DNA of 10,113 bases from Clostridiales bacterium UBA4696. Lineage in GTDB: Bacteria > Bacillota > Clostridia > Oscillospirales > Oscillospiraceae. Both the position numbers and the translations under genes were made by a program. The DNA lies in the NCBI GenBank assembly GCA_002404795.1, contig DHKK01000024.1, positions 1 to 10,113 of the forward strand, given 5' to 3'. The notes beneath the pieces were generated by a model that searched no databases, was not told the origin of the DNA, and saw nothing but the letters and a program-made list of their open reading frames with translations. Shown here piece after piece: positions 6,881 through 10,113 of this stretch (positions are counted from its first letter, which is position 1; each line of letters opens with the position of its first letter).

Positions 6881-7890
6881 GTCTCCGGCGCGGCCTCGCC
6901 CTCGTTTGCCTGCTGAATGGTGATGTCCGGCTCCGGCGCGTCGGAAAACTGCAGCTGGATGACGGCCTGCGGCACGTTGACGGAGCAGGACGCCTGTTTT
7001 CCCCGCGCCTGTGCCTGCTTGCCGGCCACGGCGAGCAGCTCCGCGAGGATCTGGCGGTTCAGCCCGCCGCCGCGCCAGTGGAAGACGAAGGCCGGCTGCT
7101 TTTTGCGCAGTGCCTGCGCCAGCCGCTTTTCCAGCTCCTCCGGTTTGGTGAAGGAGACGTTCCGGTAGTAAAACGCCCGGCCGTCCGTGCAGGCGGGGAT
7201 GGGAAAGACCAGCGATTCATGGTCGCGGAAGCAGCGGCTGTCGTCCAGATTGCAGTAATCATAGCGCTTGACGCCCCGCTGCAGGGAATTGTCGAACGTG
7301 GCGTCGAGGTGGTAATACTGCCCGCCGATGCGCAGCACGTTCCAGGTGTGGCGGTAGCGGATGCCGCGCTCCGGCGCGGCCTCGCTCAGCGCCACGATGC
7401 ACCAGAGGCCGAGCCGGTCGCACAGGGCCTTGACGGTCTTGGCAATGCCCTCGCACACGCCGACGCCCTGCGTCAGCGGGCCGAGGACCTCGTGGGAGTA
7501 GGGCTTTTTGAGCTTGTCATAGCGCACCTGCTCCAGAATAAAATCATGGATGGCGAGCTCCTGCTCAAGCTCCGGCTTGCCCTGCAGGGGCCGGGTCAGG
7601 CGCGAGAGCCGGGCCTCGATCGCCTGCTGGTGGGTGCGGATCCTGTTCTTGTCGAACAGATACTCCGGCAGCAGCTCCAGATGGGCCGCCCCCGGCATCC
7701 ACCGGCACCGATAGCCCGTCACATAAAACAGCAGCGGCTCATCGAGCTTCAGCCGCAGATAGACCTCCGCCAGCTGCCCCTGCTCCACATCCGGGATCCG
7801 GATGCTGGGCGCATATACGCGAAAGCCGCTCAGGAGCGTGTCGTACACGCCCTGCAGCGGCTTTGTCAGTTGTCCGTAGTAATATTGCAT
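6862..7890 (-). CDS. Transglutaminase-like (papain-fold) domain protein
   Basis: A 342-residue protein with a transglutaminase/protease-like core at about 110-200. Its catalytic triad is readable as Cys146 in GVGVCEGIAK, His181 in YRHTWNVL and Asp196 in YYHLDATFD. Many bacterial members are proteases or have unknown roles. There is no signal peptide or membrane segment, so it is probably cytoplasmic. The N-terminal 100 residues and the tail after about 240 match nothing I recognise, and the last 30 residues are acidic and low-complexity. It is the last gene of the minus-strand set: its GAGGA ribosome binding site (7899-7895) overlaps the stop codon of the upstream DprA-like gene, implying coupling. 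The ATG at 7890 follows closely. Its TAG stop lies within the convergent pheA coding region (19-base overlap). The substrate is unknown. Confidence 0.8.
   Translation of the reverse strand: MQYYYGQLTKPLQGVYDTLLSGFRVYAPSIRIPDVEQGQLAEVYLRLKLDEPLLFYVTGYRCRWMPGAAHLELLPEYLFDKNRIRTHQQAIEARLSRLTRPLQGKPELEQELAIHDFILEQVRYDKLKKPYSHEVLGPLTQGVGVCEGIAKTVKALCDRLGLWCIVALSEAAPERGIRYRHTWNVLRIGGQYYHLDATFDNSLQRGVKRYDYCNLDDSRCFRDHESLVFPIPACTDGRAFYYRNVSFTKPEELEKRLAQALRKKQPAFVFHWRGGGLNRQILAELLAVAGKQAQARGKQASCSVNVPQAVIQLQFSDAPEPDITIQQANEGEAAPETQTVSE
6867..6887. repeat. Inverted repeat at the convergent pheA / transglutaminase junction
   Basis: CGGAGAC (6867-6873) and GTCTCCG (6881-6887) are perfect complements around a 7-base loop that contains the pheA stop codon. 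There is no U tract on either side, so it is not a standard intrinsic terminator. It could still act as a bidirectional 3'-end hairpin for the two overlapping convergent transcripts. A short dyad like this can also occur by chance. Confidence 0.4.
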
Positions 7891-7897
7891 CGTTTCC

Positions 7898-8779
7898 TCA
7901 AAAATGCAGCTGCTCCGGCTGCAGCTCGTCCAGCCGCCCGAGCGTGCGGACCGCGGCCGCGCCGCGCTCGATCAGCGCCCCGGCGCCGGGCGTCCCATCG
8001 TCATGCACGAAGACGGGGCTCCAGCCGTGCTTCAGATTTTCCGTTGTTCCGTCCCACGTGCCGCCGGAACCGGCCCGGCACTGCGCGACGAGCGTCTTCT
8101 CCCCCATCGCGTGGATGAGGTAGTTCCGCCCCAGCGCCCGCGGCGTGGAGAACGGCGCGTCATACGCCTGCTCCGCCAGATACAAAACGTGTTCCTGCAC
8201 CGGGCAGTCGGTCAGCCGTCCGGCCGGGAAGATCACGGCGCTGCCGCCGTGCGCCAGACAGACGTCCTGCGCCGCGCGGTCCGCCCCCGCGGCTCCGCCG
8301 GAGCAGAGCGCGAAGCCCTCCGCCGCGATGCGCCGCCCGGCCTCCGCGGCAAAGGCCCGCCCGGCCTCACGTAGCTCACGCGAGCCGACCACGCTGATGC
8401 AGCGCGCGGAGAGAAGCTTCTCCTCGCCCTTTGCAAACAGCACCGCCGGGCAGCGCGGCCCGAGCGTCTGCCGCAGGCGCGCAGGATACTGCGAAGACAG
8501 CCGCGTGACGGCGGTGACGCCCTGCGCCGCAGCCGCGCGCAGATACTGCTCCAGCTGTGCTTCCCGCGCAAGCAGCCGCGTGATGTGCGCGCTCTGTGCC
8601 GCGTCATAGCCGAGGCGGGCAAGGTCCCGGGCCGTCAGCTCCCTGAGCGGATCCTCTCCCCGGCAGCCGAGCGCCCGCACCCGCCGCCCGAGCTCCTGAA
8701 ACTGCGGCAGGCTCAGCGGCTTTTCCTCTCCCGGCAGCGCGCAGCACAGAAGCAGCACGCCCCATTCCGCTGCCGTCAA
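7898..8779 (-). CDS. DprA/Smf-like DNA-processing protein (SLOG Rossmann fold), divergent
   Basis: DprA proteins bind incoming single-stranded DNA and load RecA during natural transformation; several clostridial homologues have no proven role. This 293-residue protein has the DprA layout. An N-terminal helical region (about 1-85) is followed by YPARLRQ (98-104) with AVLFAKG (112-118), then the Rossmann-like core with SVVGSR (129-134), SGGAAGADRAA (160-170) and GRNYLIHAMGEKTLV (217-231), and GSGGTWDGT (238-245). Several motifs differ from canonical forms (SGLARGID, RNRIIAGLS, SGSLITA), and no C-terminal winged-helix domain is left after about 280. The start is read as TTG at 8779, which overlaps the helicase stop as TTGA. 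No good ribosome binding site lies just before it, so translation is probably coupled to the helicase gene. Confidence 0.72.
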   Translation of the reverse strand: MTAAEWGVLLLCCALPGEEKPLSLPQFQELGRRVRALGCRGEDPLRELTARDLARLGYDAAQSAHITRLLAREAQLEQYLRAAAAQGVTAVTRLSSQYPARLRQTLGPRCPAVLFAKGEEKLLSARCISVVGSRELREAGRAFAAEAGRRIAAEGFALCSGGAAGADRAAQDVCLAHGGSAVIFPAGRLTDCPVQEHVLYLAEQAYDAPFSTPRALGRNYLIHAMGEKTLVAQCRAGSGGTWDGTTENLKHGWSPVFVHDDGTPGAGALIERGAAAVRTLGRLDELQPEQLHF

Positions 8780-9969
8780 CGGAAGCGGCGGCGCGGCGGC
8801 GCCTTCCTGGGCTTCGGCGGCTCTTCTTCCACGAGTGCGCCGTCCTCCGCGAATTTCACGGGCTGGACGACATAGTGGGAATACTTCGCGATCTCCGCCA
8901 GCTTTGCCTGCTCCGGGAACGTGCCGAGGATGGACACGGCGATGCCCTTCTTCTTGGCCCGGCCGGTCCGGCCGATGCGGTGGATGTAATATTCGTTCTC
9001 CTCGGGCACATCATAGTTGATGACGCAGTCGACGTCGTCGACGTCGATGCCGCGGGAGGCGACGTCGGTGGCGATGAGGATGGGCAGCTTGCCGTCTTTG
9101 AAGGTGCGCATGGTCTTTTCGCGCTTCTGCTGTGGGATATCGCCGTGGATGCAGTCGGCGTCGAGGCCCATGCGGACCAGATCGTCGCGCAGACGCTGGC
9201 ACATGACCTTCGTGTTGCAGAAGACGATGGTGCGCTCGAGCCGCAGCGTGCGGATGAGGCGGCTGACCATGTCGATCTTCTCGAGCGGCGGGCAGGTGAT
9301 GGAATACTGCGTGATGTCCGGGCGGTTGTCGGTGTCGGCGGGGACGGTGATCTCCACCTCGTCGCGCTGGTACATCCACGAGACCGTCATGACCTCCTGC
9401 GAGATGGTGGCGGAGAACAGGCCGAGATTGCGGCGGTTTTTGACCTTCTCGATGATCTTCGTCACATCGTCGAAGAAGCCCATGTCGAGCATCCGGTCCG
9501 CCTCGTCGAGCACGACGGTCTGCACCTTGTCGAACGAGATCGTATGCCGCTTATAATGGTCCATCAGCCGGCCCGGCGTGGCGACGACGATCTGCGGGTG
9601 CGCCTTCAGCTGCTTGATCTGCCCTTCGATCTTCGCGCCGCCGTAGACCACGGCCACGCGGATATTTTTATAATACGTGAGCAGCCCGCGCAGCTCGTCG
9701 CAAATCTGGATGGCAAGCTCGCGCGTCGGAGCCAGGATGAGGCCCTGCAGGTCCTCGCTTTCAGCGTCGATATGCTCGATCATCGGAATGCCGAAGGCAA
9801 AGGTCTTGCCCGTGCCGGTCGGCGCCTTGGCGATGACGTCTTTCCACTGTAAAAATTCCGGGATCGCCTCGGCCTGGATGCGGGTCGGGTAGCCGTAGCC
9901 CTTCTTCTCCAGCGCCTGCAAAATTTCTTCCGACAGTCCAAGGTCGGCAAATGTCAGATTCTGTTCCAT
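8776..9969 (-). CDS. DEAD-box ATP-dependent RNA helicase (RhlE/CshA type)
   Basis: ATP-driven RNA unwinding protein of the kind involved in ribosome assembly, RNA decay and cold growth. The 397-residue product holds every family motif in order: Q motif (FADLGL with GYPTRIQ, 7-32), motif I APTGTGKT (49-56), PTRELA (81-86), TPGRL (131-135), DEAD (155-158), SAT (186-188), IVFCNTK (248-254), ATDVASRGID (300-309) and HRIGRTGR (330-337). The C-terminal extension is short and ends in a basic tail, KPRKAPPRRRFR, likely RNA-binding. The open frame extends upstream to 10092, but ATG at 9969 is chosen because AAGGAAGGA (9984-9976) precedes it by six bases and the conserved region begins there. It heads a three-gene set with the DprA-like and transglutaminase-like genes. 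No convincing promoter was identified in the visible 144 bases upstream. Confidence 0.93.
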   Translation of the reverse strand: MEQNLTFADLGLSEEILQALEKKGYGYPTRIQAEAIPEFLQWKDVIAKAPTGTGKTFAFGIPMIEHIDAESEDLQGLILAPTRELAIQICDELRGLLTYYKNIRVAVVYGGAKIEGQIKQLKAHPQIVVATPGRLMDHYKRHTISFDKVQTVVLDEADRMLDMGFFDDVTKIIEKVKNRRNLGLFSATISQEVMTVSWMYQRDEVEITVPADTDNRPDITQYSITCPPLEKIDMVSRLIRTLRLERTIVFCNTKVMCQRLRDDLVRMGLDADCIHGDIPQQKREKTMRTFKDGKLPILIATDVASRGIDVDDVDCVINYDVPEENEYYIHRIGRTGRAKKKGIAVSILGTFPEQAKLAEIAKYSHYVVQPVKFAEDGALVEEEPPKPRKAPPRRRFR

Positions 9970-10054
9970 TCCGGATCCTTCCTTACTCAACATTCTAAGG
10001 AACCTCTGAATCAATCTCCGGCCGCGGATGACGGATCTTTTTCGCCGATCCTGC

Positions 10055-10102
10055 GGTTTGAAAAATGGGAAATACAGAAAGTATTTCACCATTTTCCAAA
10101 CC
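10055..10102. repeat. 48-base near-perfect inverted repeat upstream of the helicase gene
   Basis: Bases 10055-10075 pair with 10081-10102 around a 5-base centre (AGAAA on the plus strand). This gives 21 pairs with one single-base bulge and one G-U type mismatch. It is AT-rich compared with its surroundings and lies 86 bases upstream of the helicase start. There is no U tract after it on either strand, so a terminator is unlikely. It could be the palindromic core of a small non-autonomous mobile repeat, or a structured leader of the helicase mRNA. The window ends 11 bases further on. Confidence 0.75.
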
Positions 10103-10113
10103 TTGTCTTGACG

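Noticed and set aside
9992..9997. TAGAAT as a -10 box for the helicase gene
   Set aside because: No acceptable -35 box at normal spacing, and the start site would fall within a base or so of the ribosome binding site.
9970..10092. N-terminally extended helicase start at 10092
   Set aside because: It would translate through the 48-base inverted repeat; a strong ribosome binding site and the Q motif support ATG at 9969.

Overview
The window looks like a chromosomal segment from a GC-rich member of the Clostridia, most likely Oscillospiraceae/Ruminococcaceae-like. This is inferred from gene content and style: strong AGGAGG-type ribosome binding sites, TTG starts, vegetative promoters with TATAAT-like -10 boxes in short AT-richer gaps, an lspA-rluD pair as in other Firmicutes, a bifunctional P-protein, and QueH. 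No phage, insertion sequence, CRISPR or RNA gene was recognised. The high GC content produces many long open frames opposite real genes, and these were discarded.

Layout. Minus strand, 1-2104: citrate synthase (gltA, 3' end cut by the window edge) preceded by queH; each has its own promoter, and an intrinsic terminator separates them. Plus strand, 2278-6880: adenine deaminase (ade) with its own promoter and a very strong terminator. It is followed by lspA (signal peptidase II) and an RluD-type pseudouridine synthase that overlaps it by 20 bases. Next comes a promoter overlapping the rluD stop codon, a 17-codon Phe-rich leader peptide, mutually exclusive RNA hairpins and pheA (chorismate mutase / prephenate dehydratase). 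Minus strand, 6862-9969: an apparent three-gene operon in the order DEAD-box RNA helicase, DprA-like protein, cytoplasmic transglutaminase-like protein. Its end is convergent with pheA and overlaps it by 19 bases. A 48-base near-perfect inverted repeat lies upstream of the helicase at the right edge.

Main discovery. The leader between rluD and pheA (about 5558-5737) is a complete ribosome-mediated phenylalanine attenuator. The leader peptide carries Phe at alternate residues 7, 9, 11 and 13. A 1:2 hairpin, a 15-pair antiterminator starting just past the leader stop codon, and a 3:4 terminator with a U tract can all be drawn by hand, and they compete in the classical order. Such attenuators are well known in Proteobacteria, whereas Firmicutes usually use T-box or protein-mediated control for amino-acid genes. 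No T-box motif is seen here. Most of the remaining genes are housekeeping: central carbon (gltA), purine salvage (ade), tRNA queuosine (queH), lipoprotein maturation (lspA), rRNA modification (rluD) and RNA remodelling (helicase).
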